Source: Rhizobacter terrae
GTDB taxonomy: Bacteria > Pseudomonadota > Gammaproteobacteria > Burkholderiales > Burkholderiaceae_C
NCBI RefSeq assembly: GCF_003852895.1
Contig: NZ_QUSW01000002.1
Location: 186,001-250,000 of the forward strand
Reading direction: 5' to 3'
DNA length: 64,000 nt
Shown piece after piece: positions 44,041 to 52,114 of this stretch. The position numbers were made by a program, and so were the translations under genes. The notes beneath the pieces are model-generated. The model was not told the DNA's origin. It searched no databases and saw nothing but the letters and a program-made list of their open reading frames with translations. Positions within the stretch are counted from its first letter, which is position 1. Every line of letters starts with the position of its first letter.

Positions 44041-45226
44041 AGCGCATGTTGCCTGTGTGGCCGAGCGAATATCGGCCAGGCTGCGGCCACACTGTCAACC
44101 CGTGCGGCTCCTTGCCCACGGGAACGATCTGCACCTTCCCGTTGGTGGTGTCGAACACGTACACCACGTTGTCATAGCGGCCTGACAGCCACAGCTGCTT
44201 GCCGTCTTCGCTCACGTTGCCCATGTCCGGGCTGCCGCCACCGGGGATGGGCCAGTTGGCCACGACCTTCTGCGACGCGAAGTCGATCACCGACACGCTG
44301 CCCGGTCCGCGCTTGGCGCCGTGGATCTTGTTGGAGCCGCGGTTGGCCACGTACAGCGACTTGCCGTCGCGGCTCGGGTACAGCCCGTGCGTGCCCTTGC
44401 CGGTGTGGATGAAGCCCGTCTCCTGGAAGCTGGGGCCGTCCACCACGAACACGCCGTCGGCCATCATGTCGGCCACGTAGAAGGTCTTGCCGTCGGGCGA
44501 CACGCGGATGTCCTGCGGCATCCTGCCCTTGGACAGCTTGAGGTAGCCCAGCACCTTGCGGTTCACCAGGTCGATCTTCACCAGCTTGCCGGTGAACTCG
44601 CAGGTGAAGATGGCCCACTTGCCGTCGATGGAGAAGTCGGCGTGGTTGATGCCGTCGCACTCCGGCGCGTCGATGGACGACTTCATCGCCATCGTCTTGG
44701 CATCGCGGAAGTCCAGGCGCTTGAAGGCCTCGGCCACCACGATGGCTTCCTTGCCGTCAGGCGTCCAGTACATGTTGTACGGGTCGTCGACCTTGATGGC
44801 CTTGCCGGCCTTGCCGGTGGCGGGGTCGATGGGCGTGAGGCTGCCGTTGGGGGTGTTCTCGGCGTTGTTGGCCACCCACAGGGTCTTCAGGTCCCACGAG
44901 GGCACGACATGCTGCGGGTTCACGCCCACGCGGAAGCGGTCCACCACCTTGAGCGTGGCCGGGTCGATCACCCAGACGTCGTTGCTCTGCAGGTTGGGCA
45001 CATACACCCGCGGCAGGTGGCCCTTGACGGCCTCGCTGAGCTTGCCCTCGGCAATCTCGCTGTAGAGGTTGGACGGGTCGGGCACGCCCGGCATGCCCGG
45101 CACGGTGGCGACGGCCGGGGCCGCGGCGGGAGAGACAGGCGCAGAGGCCGGCGACGAGGCGGGGCCGGCAGCCAAGGCCGCCTGGCAGGCGATGGCGCTC
45201 ACGAGCGCTGCAAGACGAAAATTCAC
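44039..45226 (-). CDS. Periplasmic YVTN/YncE-type beta-propeller protein
   Basis: 395 residues from a GTG at 45226, which has GAGGAG 6 bases upstream; an ATG 18 bases further upstream lacks such a site. A Sec leader (VNFRLAALVSAIACQAALA, first residue read as Met) and an Ala/Pro linker precede a seven-bladed-type propeller with repeats such as PRVYVPNLQSNDVWVIDPAT, PDGKTFYVADMMADGVFVVD and SRDGKSLYVANRGSNKIHG. Such proteins occur as free binding proteins, PQQ or copper-related factors, or DNA-binding YncE. The role is unknown. Confidence 0.85.
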   Translation of the reverse strand: MNFRLAALVSAIACQAALAAGPASSPASAPVSPAAAPAVATVPGMPGVPDPSNLYSEIAEGKLSEAVKGHLPRVYVPNLQSNDVWVIDPATLKVVDRFRVGVNPQHVVPSWDLKTLWVANNAENTPNGSLTPIDPATGKAGKAIKVDDPYNMYWTPDGKEAIVVAEAFKRLDFRDAKTMAMKSSIDAPECDGINHADFSIDGKWAIFTCEFTGKLVKIDLVNRKVLGYLKLSKGRMPQDIRVSPDGKTFYVADMMADGVFVVDGPSFQETGFIHTGKGTHGLYPSRDGKSLYVANRGSNKIHGAKRGPGSVSVIDFASQKVVANWPIPGGGSPDMGNVSEDGKQLWLSGRYDNVVYVFDTTNGKVQIVPVGKEPHGLTVWPQPGRYSLGHTGNMR

Positions 45227-45298
45227 ACTGACTCCTCGAGACAACCCCGGATTCTGGCACCACCGGCCCGGGCAGGACGCCCCGGCCCTTGACCGGCG

Positions 45299-46087
45299 TC
45301 AAGGCCGTGCGATGGCACGCCGGATGGCCTCGATGCTGCGTCCAACGATCAGGTCCACGCCCAGTTGACCGGCTTCGGCGCTCGATGGCCGGGGGTCACC
45401 ATACACGCCCTGGGATGCCCCGAGTGACGAAGCGTGAAGACGCTCCGTGCGCACCAGTTTCGCATCCACCGCCAGGGCCAGCGAGGTGTCGGCCGCGCCG
45501 GCGTGGGTGCCGATCTCCGCGTCCTTCAGGCCGCGCTTCTTCAGGGCCTGCGCGTAGTCGGTCTCGACCACCTTGTAGTAGTCCTCCAGCGCATGCACGC
45601 GCACCGGGGTGGCTGCCCATTCCCTGTTCAGCCTGGCCGCCACCTTCACCATGTTCTTCTGGTAGCCGCCGTGGTCGCCGATGAAGACCACGTCCTTGAA
45701 GCCATGCTGGCGGAAGCTGCGGGCGGCATATTCCAGCGTCGACTCGAAGGCGGCGTCGGGGATCGTGATGGTGCCTGGGAACTTCATGTGCGCCGTGGGC
45801 GGATTCACCGCGCCTTCGGGCACGTAGGCAATGACCGGCGCGACCAGCGTGTGCCCGACGCCTGAGGCGATCTTGCCCGCCAGCACGTGCGCTCGCACGT
45901 TGTGCTTGCCCAGCACCATCGCCGGGCCGTTCTGCTCGGTACCGCCGATGGGCACGATGATGGTGGTGCTGCCGGCCTGGACCTGCTCGCGCAGTTCGGT
46001 CCAGGTGAGGTCTTCCAGGTAGACGCTGTTCTGCGCCTGTGCGCTGAGCGCAGCTGCAGCCAAGCCAATGGTGATGATGAATCGCAT
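45299..46087 (-). CDS. Secreted creatininase-family amidohydrolase
   Basis: 262 residues from the ATG at 46087 with a short Sec leader (MRFIITIGLAAAALSAQA). Fold marks of creatininase/MftE-type enzymes: VPIGGTEQNGPAMVLGKHNV, VNPPTAHMKFPGTITIP, FIGDHGGYQKNMVKVAARLN and IGTHAGAADTSLALAV. In characterised members the first motif reads EQHGP and continues with a metal-binding Asp; here it is EQNGP and GKHN, so the metal site is altered or shifted. A periplasmic location is also unusual, as creatininase is cytoplasmic. Substrate unknown. Confidence 0.85.
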   Translation of the reverse strand: MRFIITIGLAAAALSAQAQNSVYLEDLTWTELREQVQAGSTTIIVPIGGTEQNGPAMVLGKHNVRAHVLAGKIASGVGHTLVAPVIAYVPEGAVNPPTAHMKFPGTITIPDAAFESTLEYAARSFRQHGFKDVVFIGDHGGYQKNMVKVAARLNREWAATPVRVHALEDYYKVVETDYAQALKKRGLKDAEIGTHAGAADTSLALAVDAKLVRTERLHASSLGASQGVYGDPRPSSAEAGQLGVDLIVGRSIEAIRRAIARP

Positions 46088-46127
46088 CGCCCGATGGTAA
46101 GACCGGCTGCAGCCACACAATGCGCGC

Positions 46128-47207
46128 ATGGCTGAACCCTTCAAGAACCTGCTCAATGCCGCGGTCGTCGCGGACATGTCCGACCGCCTGCGCAAGGCCT
46201 GGCCCCGCTTCGATGCCAAGCGATTCGAAACGCTCGCCCTGGATGGACTTGACGAGCTGGAGATGAAGGCCCGCGCAATGCACCTGTGCACGGCGCTGGA
46301 AGGCACCCTCCCCGGCGATTTCAAGCTCAGTGCGGACATCCTGCGCAAAGCCATCGAGGGCGGGCTCGCCAAGTGGGCGCTGTGGCCGGTGGGGGAATAC
46401 GTGTCGCGCCACGGACTCGGTCATCCCGATCGCGCACTGGAGGTTCTGCATGCGCTCACGCAGAACTTCACCGCCGAATGGGCGATCCGGCCGTTCATCC
46501 TGCAGCACCCGGAGCTCACGTTCGCGACGCTGGCCCGGTGGGTGGCCGACCCCAGCGAGCACGTGCGCCGCCTCGTCAGCGAAGGCAGCCGCCCTCGCCT
46601 GCCCTGGGGCCTGCAGCTCAAGCCGCTCATCGCCGACCCCACGCCCACCCTGCCGCTGCTTGAAGCGCTGATGGACGACGACAGCGACTACGTGCGCAAG
46701 AGCGTGGCCAACCACCTCAACGACATCGCCAAGGACCACCCGCACCTCGTCGCGGATTGGCTGGACAAGCACCTGCCCGGCGCGTCAGCAAAGCGGAAGG
46801 CACTGCTTCGCCATGCCAGCCGCACGCTCATCAAGAAGGGCGATGCCCGCGTGCTGGGCGCCTTCGGCCAGGGCGCGAAGTTCAAGGGCGAGGCCGTGCT
46901 GTCGCTGTCGCCGCGGCGCATCCGGCTGGGCGACTCGGTCACGCTGGACGTGCTGCTCACACCCGCCGGCAGGAAGAACCAGTCACTGGTCATCGACTAC
47001 GCGGTTCACCACGTGAAGGCCAACGGCGGCACCTCGCCCAAGGTCTTCAAGGGCTGGACGCTCGATCTCGCGGCACCGCGCGCGCTGCGCCGGCAGCATG
47101 CGGTCAAGCCCATCACCACACGCAAATACTTCAGCGGCGTGCACCGCATCGAACTGCTGATCAACGGCCGCGTGGAGGCCCACGCCGATTTCGCACTGAC
47201 GTGCTGA
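46128..47207 (+). CDS. DNA alkylation repair protein (AlkD-like)
   Basis: 359 residues. The HEAT-like repeat fold of AlkD glycosylases is visible over about 60-240, with FTAEWAIRPFILQHPELTFA, the signature SEHVRRLVSEGSRPRLPWGL and DDDSDYVRKSVANHLNDIAK. AlkD excises positively charged alkyl bases without base flipping. The C-terminal 110 residues (SLSPRRIRLGDSVTLDVLLT, RRQHAVKPITTRKYFSGVHR) form an extra beta-rich domain absent in the 237-residue B. cereus enzyme but common in proteobacterial homologues. Divergent from the creatininase gene, 40 bases apart. Confidence 0.88.
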   Translation: MAEPFKNLLNAAVVADMSDRLRKAWPRFDAKRFETLALDGLDELEMKARAMHLCTALEGTLPGDFKLSADILRKAIEGGLAKWALWPVGEYVSRHGLGHPDRALEVLHALTQNFTAEWAIRPFILQHPELTFATLARWVADPSEHVRRLVSEGSRPRLPWGLQLKPLIADPTPTLPLLEALMDDDSDYVRKSVANHLNDIAKDHPHLVADWLDKHLPGASAKRKALLRHASRTLIKKGDARVLGAFGQGAKFKGEAVLSLSPRRIRLGDSVTLDVLLTPAGRKNQSLVIDYAVHHVKANGGTSPKVFKGWTLDLAAPRALRRQHAVKPITTRKYFSGVHRIELLINGRVEAHADFALTC

Positions 47208-47874
47208 TTTAGCCCTTTCGTACGCAACTCGCGCAAGCTGTTGCACAGCGCTTTCATCGAGGAGAGACACGCGCAACGCAATTGCCGGAAATCGGCCTTC
47301 TTTCGTGATGCAGTTCGGGAATCACCGCGAAGGTTCGGTTGCCATCTTTTCTAGCGTAAACCCTCACCTTACACTCCCTTTCATTCCCACCTTGCTTGAT
47401 TCGGATCCGTGATGCGGATTCGGATCATTGCTGCGTGTCGCTGGCCTTGGCCCTACCCCGCCCTGGACCGTGGAACGTGGCTGCATGCCGCCATTGACGG
47501 CGTGAAGCAATCCAGGTGAGACCCCGGCTCCCCCCGGCCTTCGCAGGCCGGCCGCGCGCGAGCCGACCCGCCGATCAAGAACGCTGGATGGCGTGGATCA
47601 CCGGCTCGAAGTCCGAGCAACCCGGTGGCCGCCAGCAGAAAACGTCGGCGCAGAACCCGCAGAGGAGGCGTGGGTTCACGGGTTGCATCAGGAAGCGGTA
47701 TGCCATCAACGGCCCTTCATGAGGCCGGTGCCAGCGCAGTCGCAACAAGCGGCGCGCGAAGCAGTGGCCCCAACAACACGAATCGTCAAAACAAAGCAGC
47801 CCGGCGGGCGGCTCGCGTACGAACGCGTGTCCAGCACTTGCCGGTGAGTCGAAGCATTGTGGAAGGGGTGAATC
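47208..47874. other. 667-base intergenic region upstream of the ThDP/citrate-synthase-like operon
   Basis: No convincing protein gene is seen. It holds a lower-GC stretch at about 47340-47400, a direct repeat of GATTCGGATC (47398 and 47417), and a perfect hairpin CCGGCCT-TCGC-AGGCCGG at 47534-47551. Low-quality open frames exist in several frames. I saw no THI-box, T-box or leader-peptide attenuator. The length suggests a long leader or a lost gene. Confidence 0.6.
47398..47426. promoter_or_regulatory. Candidate operator: direct repeat GATTCGGATC x2
   Basis: Two identical 10-base copies start at 47398 and 47417, 19 bases apart (about two helical turns), separated by CGTGATGCG. Direct repeats on one DNA face are a common layout for regulator binding. 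The site lies 450 bases upstream of the operon start, so the link to the operon is an inference. Confidence 0.4.
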
Positions 47875-49731
47875 GTGGACCAGATGAACAGCGCGGTCGC
47901 GCGCGCCGGAATCGAGCGGCGTGGACGCAGCGACGTGGCGGAGCAGCCTCAGCAGGCGCCCAACATCGAGGCGGCGGAACTGATCGTCGCCTACCTTGAA
48001 AAGATCGGCGTGCAGCACGTCTTCGGCGTGCCGGGCGGCGCCATCGAGCCGATCTACAACGCCTTGGCCCGCAGCGAGCGGCGCGGCGGCGTGCGGGCGG
48101 TGGTGGCGCGGCACGAGGCCGGCGCGGCCTTCATGGCCGACGGCTATGCGCGCGAGACGGGCCGCATGGGCGTGGTCATCGCCACGTCCGGGCCCGGCGC
48201 CACCAACCTCATCACCGGCGTGGCCAGCGCCTATGCCAACAGCGTGCCCATGCTGGTCATCACCGGCCAGCCGCCCATCCATGCGTTCGGCAAGAACGCG
48301 CTGCAGGACTCGAGCTGCACCGGCATCAACACCGTGGGCATGTTCCGGCACTGCACGCGCTACAACTCGCTGGTCTCGCACGCGGACCAGCTGGAGATCA
48401 AGCTCATCGGCGCGCTGATGCAGGCCTCGCAGACACCGCGCGGCCCGGCGCACCTGTCGATTCCAGTGGACATCCTGCGCGCCTCGGTGAAGGCACCGGC
48501 CGCGCAGACGGACTACACCTCCATCCTGCGCGCCAGGCCCTCGCTGGTGGACCTGCACACCGTGCGCGAGCTGCAGACCGAGCTCGAACGCGCCCGCGCA
48601 CCGGTGTTCCTCATCGGCAACGGCTGCGGCGAGGCGATCGAGCTCATCCTCAAGCTGGTGGAAGCGACCAACGCGCTGTTCATCACCACGCCGGACGGCA
48701 AGGGCTTCATCAACTCGCGCCACCGCTCCTACCGCGGCGTGTTCGGCTTCGGCGGACACGACAGTGCCGATGCGCTGCTGAGCAGCAAGCCCGACCTGGT
48801 CGTGGCCTTCGGCACCGGCTTCGGCGAGTTCAACAGCCAGGGCTGGAGCGGCCACCTGCTGAGCAGCCGCCTGGTGCACGTGGACTCCTGCGAAGAGAAC
48901 CTGATGCGCACGCCCATGGCGCGGCTGCATGTGCGCGGACGCATCATGTCCATCTGCGCGCAACTGCTGGAGCAACTGCGCCCGGCGCCCCAGACCAACG
49001 TTGTCGAGCTGCCCGATGCCGGTGGCGAACATGGCTGCAATCCGCATGTCACGCTGGACGGCCCCGAGCAGTACGAGTCCGACGCCACGCCCATCAAGCC
49101 GCAGCGCCTGATGCACGAGCTGTCGCGCCGCTTCCCGCCCAGCACGCGTTTCCTCGCCGACGCCGGCAACAGCATGACCTGGGCGGTGCACTACCTGCAG
49201 CCGCGCAATCGCCGCACGGCGCGCTCGGCCGACAAGCTGCTCGACCAGCGCAAGGACGGGCGCTCGGGCAATGCCAGCTGGCTGCGCGTGACCATGGACT
49301 TCGCCTCCATGGGCTGGGCCATCGGCGCGGCCGTGGGAGTGGCACGCGGCAACCCGAAGTGCCCGGTGGTGTGCATCACCGGTGACGGCAGCTACCTCAT
49401 GAGCGGACAGGAGATCACCGTGGCGCAGGCCGAGGGCCTGTGCGTGATCTTCGTGGTGCTCAACGACAGCGCCTACGGCATGGTGATGCACGGCCAGCGC
49501 ATGGCCGGCGCGGAACAGATCGGCTACGAGCTGCCGCAGGTGGACTACCGGTTGATGGCGCTGGCCATGGGTATTCCGGGTCATGTGATCGATTCGCCGG
49601 CCGACCTGGATGCCATCGACTTCGACGAGATGCTCTCGCGCAAAGGCCCCACGATGCTGGACGTGCGCATCGACCGGGAAGAGATTCCTCCCATGTTCCA
49701 GCGCCTGAAGTCGCTGGGATCCGTGAAATGA
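47875..49731 (+). CDS. ThDP-dependent enzyme (acetolactate-synthase-like)
   Basis: 618 residues from a GTG at 47875 with AAGGGG upstream; an ATG 9 bases later is an alternative. It carries three domains of the POX/ALS family: N-terminal PYR domain with the activating Glu in VVARHEAGAAFMADGYARE, a central domain (about 205-340), and a C-terminal PP domain with the ThDP motif starting GDGSYLMSGQEITVAQ and ending in NDSAYGMV. An extra basic segment precedes the PP motif (PRNRRTARSADKLLDQRKDG). No small regulatory subunit is encoded nearby, so a catabolic or specialised carboligase or decarboxylase is more likely than valine/leucine synthesis. First gene of a four-gene operon. Confidence 0.9.
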   Translation: MDQMNSAVARAGIERRGRSDVAEQPQQAPNIEAAELIVAYLEKIGVQHVFGVPGGAIEPIYNALARSERRGGVRAVVARHEAGAAFMADGYARETGRMGVVIATSGPGATNLITGVASAYANSVPMLVITGQPPIHAFGKNALQDSSCTGINTVGMFRHCTRYNSLVSHADQLEIKLIGALMQASQTPRGPAHLSIPVDILRASVKAPAAQTDYTSILRARPSLVDLHTVRELQTELERARAPVFLIGNGCGEAIELILKLVEATNALFITTPDGKGFINSRHRSYRGVFGFGGHDSADALLSSKPDLVVAFGTGFGEFNSQGWSGHLLSSRLVHVDSCEENLMRTPMARLHVRGRIMSICAQLLEQLRPAPQTNVVELPDAGGEHGCNPHVTLDGPEQYESDATPIKPQRLMHELSRRFPPSTRFLADAGNSMTWAVHYLQPRNRRTARSADKLLDQRKDGRSGNASWLRVTMDFASMGWAIGAAVGVARGNPKCPVVCITGDGSYLMSGQEITVAQAEGLCVIFVVLNDSAYGMVMHGQRMAGAEQIGYELPQVDYRLMALAMGIPGHVIDSPADLDAIDFDEMLSRKGPTMLDVRIDREEIPPMFQRLKSLGSVK

Positions 49732-50486
49732 ACATCATGCAAAAACTCCAAGGCAAGACCGCCCTCATCACCGGGGGCAACAGCGGCATCGGGCTGGCGA
49801 CGGCAAAGCTCTTCCTGGAAAGCGGCGCGCGCGTGGCGATCACGGGCCGTGACCAGCAAGCCCTCGACGAGGCCACGAAGGCCTTGGGCCACGATGTGCT
49901 CGCGCTTCGCAGCGACGCTGCAAGCGTCACCGAGATCGAGGCCCTGATGTCCCAGATCAATCGGGCGTGGGGCCGCCTGGATGTGTTGTTCGTGAATGCC
50001 GCGATCGCAGGCCCCCTCCCCTTCGAGATGGTGACTGAATCACACTTCGACACCGTGATGTCCGTGAACCTGAAGGGCGCCTTCTTCGCGGTGCAAAAGG
50101 CACTGCCGCTGTTGGCGCCGGGCGCTTCGGTGATTCTCACCACATCCATCGCGAACCAGATCGGCGCCCCGAACTTCAGCGTCTATGCGGCCAGCAAGGC
50201 GGCATTGCGATCGCTGACCCAGACCCTGGCGCTGGAACTGGTCGGCAAGGGAGTCCGCGTGAACGCCGTCAGTCCCGGCCCCATCGCCACCCCGATCTGG
50301 GGCAAGTTCGGCCTCCCTGCGGATGTGGCGCTGGCTGCACAGCAGGAGGTGGCAAACAAGTCGCCGTCGAAGCGTTTCGGCCAACCCGAAGAGGTGGCCA
50401 AGGCTGCCCTGTTCCTCGCCTGCGAGGACTCGTCCTACATGGTGGGACAGGAAGTTGTCGTCGACGGCGGCATGAGCCTGCTCTGA
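49728..50486 (+). CDS. SDR-family oxidoreductase
   Basis: 252 residues. The ATG at 49728 overlaps the ThDP enzyme stop (ATGA). Classical short-chain dehydrogenase: cofactor motif TGGNSGIGLATAKLF, Asn in VNAAIAGP, catalytic Ser in TTSIAN, Tyr and Lys in YAASKAALRS, and C-terminal EVVVDGGMSLL. Arg in ITGRDQQ after the second strand suggests NADP(H) preference. In this operon it may reduce a keto product of the ThDP enzyme (inference from gene order). Confidence 0.93.
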   Translation: MNIMQKLQGKTALITGGNSGIGLATAKLFLESGARVAITGRDQQALDEATKALGHDVLALRSDAASVTEIEALMSQINRAWGRLDVLFVNAAIAGPLPFEMVTESHFDTVMSVNLKGAFFAVQKALPLLAPGASVILTTSIANQIGAPNFSVYAASKAALRSLTQTLALELVGKGVRVNAVSPGPIATPIWGKFGLPADVALAAQQEVANKSPSKRFGQPEEVAKAALFLACEDSSYMVGQEVVVDGGMSLL

Positions 50487-50504
50487 CGCATCGAAAGAAG
50501 CAGC

Positions 50505-51311
50505 ATGCAAGACTCGGCAAAGCGGCAGACCATTTCGACCCGCATCTGGCAGGAAGAGGCTGAAGCGGACAACTCGTTCGCGACGCGTGCCGCCTACTGC
50601 CATGGCTACGACGTCTTCAGCGACATGCTGGGCCGGGCGCGCTGGGTCGACATGCTCTTTCTGTTGTTCCGGGGCGAGGCTCCCACGCCCGAGCAGGCCG
50701 CGCTGCTTGAAGCGCTGGCGGTGGCGCTGGCCAACCCCGGCCCGCGGGACCCTGCAGTGCATGCGGCGATGTGTGCAGGAACAAGTGGCGCCACGGCAGC
50801 GGCCAGCCTCATGGCCGCGCTGGCAGTCGGCGCCGGGCAGGTCACCGGTGCTCGCGAAGTCATGCTGGCGGTCAGGACGTGGGAAAGCTGCGGACGAGAC
50901 CTCGACAGCTGGCGTCACCTGCTGCGCACGCCTGCACAGGACGTCGCGGGCATCTGGCCCGACAGCGAGCATCCTGCCGGATTCGATCTTCATGGCACGA
51001 CGACCACTACGCCGGTGAGGCAGGCCTTGAGCTGCCTGGCGAGGCTGAGCCCTGGCCCGTGCCTTCGCTGGCTCGAAGAACACCGCGCCGCACTGGAAGA
51101 CATGGCGACCATGCCCCTGGCCATGACCGGGGTGGCGGCGGCCGCTTTCGTCGACCTGGGCATGACTCACGCACAAGCGGAGATGCTGCACCTGCTCATG
51201 CGCCTTCCCGGTGCGGCCGCCCACGCGCTGGAGCAGCGGGAGAAGGGGCACCGGTCGTTCCCCTTCTTCGAACTCGATCTGCTGAACGATCCCGCCAGGG
51301 AGGCCGCATGA
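50505..51311 (+). CDS. Citrate-synthase-fold protein A (citryl-CoA-lyase-like), catalytic residues not conserved
   Basis: 268 residues, shorter than citrate synthase (about 430). Citrate-synthase-like segments: ARWVDMLFLLFRGEAPTPEQ, AALAVGAGQVTGAREVMLA, and the C-terminal LGMTHAQAEMLHLLMRLPGA followed by AAHALEQREKGHRSFPFFE. By eye, the first catalytic His (usual GPAHGGA) aligns with QVTGA, and the Asp of the usual NVD motif aligns with LAM, so both appear to be lost. A His occurs near the second His site (FDLHGT) but is offset. It starts 18 bases after the SDR stop and is coupled to protein B. Either a divergent C-C bond enzyme or a pseudoenzyme subunit. Confidence 0.75.
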   Translation: MQDSAKRQTISTRIWQEEAEADNSFATRAAYCHGYDVFSDMLGRARWVDMLFLLFRGEAPTPEQAALLEALAVALANPGPRDPAVHAAMCAGTSGATAAASLMAALAVGAGQVTGAREVMLAVRTWESCGRDLDSWRHLLRTPAQDVAGIWPDSEHPAGFDLHGTTTTTPVRQALSCLARLSPGPCLRWLEEHRAALEDMATMPLAMTGVAAAAFVDLGMTHAQAEMLHLLMRLPGAAAHALEQREKGHRSFPFFELDLLNDPAREAA

Positions 51312-52114
51312 AGGGCCCAGCCTTGCTGCAGGCCGCCGCCGACAAGTTGTCGACGCGCATGGGACAGTGTTTCGTCGGCAGCCGCACCGTGTTCCGTGGC
51401 CGAGACCTGCATGCCGACCTGCGCGACATGGACTGGGTCGAGCTGTACATCTTCGCGATCACCGGCCGCGAGTTCTCCAGGAACCAGTTGCAGTTGCTGC
51501 ACGCCATGTGGGTGTACACCAGCTACCCCGACGCGCGGCTGTGGAACAACCGCGTGGCAGCACTGGCTGGGAGCACGCGCAGCACGCCGGCACTTGGGAT
51601 GTCCGCCGCGCTGGGCATGTCGGAAGCCGTGGTCTATGGCGGCCACCCCTGCGTCCGCGCCATTGATTTCCTTCTTTCAGCGCAAGGCGCGGTTGCTGCC
51701 GGCGCCACTGTCGACGACGTGGTTCGCGAGGAGTTGAAGCACCGGCGCATCTTCGGATATGGCCGGCCGATCAACTCTGTCGATGAGCGTCTGCCCTGGT
51801 TGATCGCACTGGCCAGGGATCTGGGCCTGGACCAGGGTCCTCATCTGGCACTGGCACTCGAGGTGGAGCGCGTGCTGGTGGGCATCGATGCCCGGCTGAA
51901 GATGAACTACGCCGCACTCACGGCCGCACTCGCCGCGGACCTGGGGCTGTCGGTGCGCGAGTTCCATCACTTCCAGGTGCCCATGCTGCTCGCCGGCATG
52001 ACGCCATGCTTCATCGAAGCGAGCGAGCGACCCGCGGGAACGGTGTTCCCGCTGTCAAGCGATCACATCGCCTACGAGGGGCCGGCCCGGCGCCGCTGGC
52101 CGCAACGGTCCTAG
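51308..52114 (+). CDS. Citrate-synthase-fold protein B, catalytic residues not conserved
   Basis: 268 residues, the same length as its neighbour and overlapping it by ATGA. Citrate-synthase-like pattern: WVELYIFAITGREFSRNQLQ, GMSAALGMSEAVVYGGHPCV, FGYGRPINSVDERLPWLIAL and LKMNYAALTAALAADLGLSV, ending in FPLSSDHIAYEGPARRRWP. By eye the catalytic trio is changed: HGG to YGG, GFGH to GYGR, and NVD to NYA. It is not the missing half of protein A, since each spans the small-citrate-synthase core; a heterodimer is likely. Its last 4 bases overlap the end of the convergent TonB receptor gene. Confidence 0.75.
   Translation: MKGPALLQAAADKLSTRMGQCFVGSRTVFRGRDLHADLRDMDWVELYIFAITGREFSRNQLQLLHAMWVYTSYPDARLWNNRVAALAGSTRSTPALGMSAALGMSEAVVYGGHPCVRAIDFLLSAQGAVAAGATVDDVVREELKHRRIFGYGRPINSVDERLPWLIALARDLGLDQGPHLALALEVERVLVGIDARLKMNYAALTAALAADLGLSVREFHHFQVPMLLAGMTPCFIEASERPAGTVFPLSSDHIAYEGPARRRWPQRS

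Noticed and set aside
47575..47706. 43-residue minus-strand open frame with five Cys and an AAGGG site upstream
   Set aside because: The start signal is fair, but the peptide matches nothing I know, has no leader, and lies in a gap where several frames are open. It could be real, but I cannot support it.
47208..47874. TPP riboswitch or branched-chain amino acid attenuator upstream of the ThDP enzyme gene
   Set aside because: I saw no THI-box core and no leader peptide rich in Leu, Val or Ile. The gene is a ThDP user, and such genes rarely carry the TPP riboswitch.
47875..49731. Anabolic acetolactate synthase (ilvB/ilvI)
   Set aside because: No regulatory small subunit (ilvN/ilvH) or ilvC follows, and the enzyme has an N-terminal extension and a basic insert before its ThDP motif.
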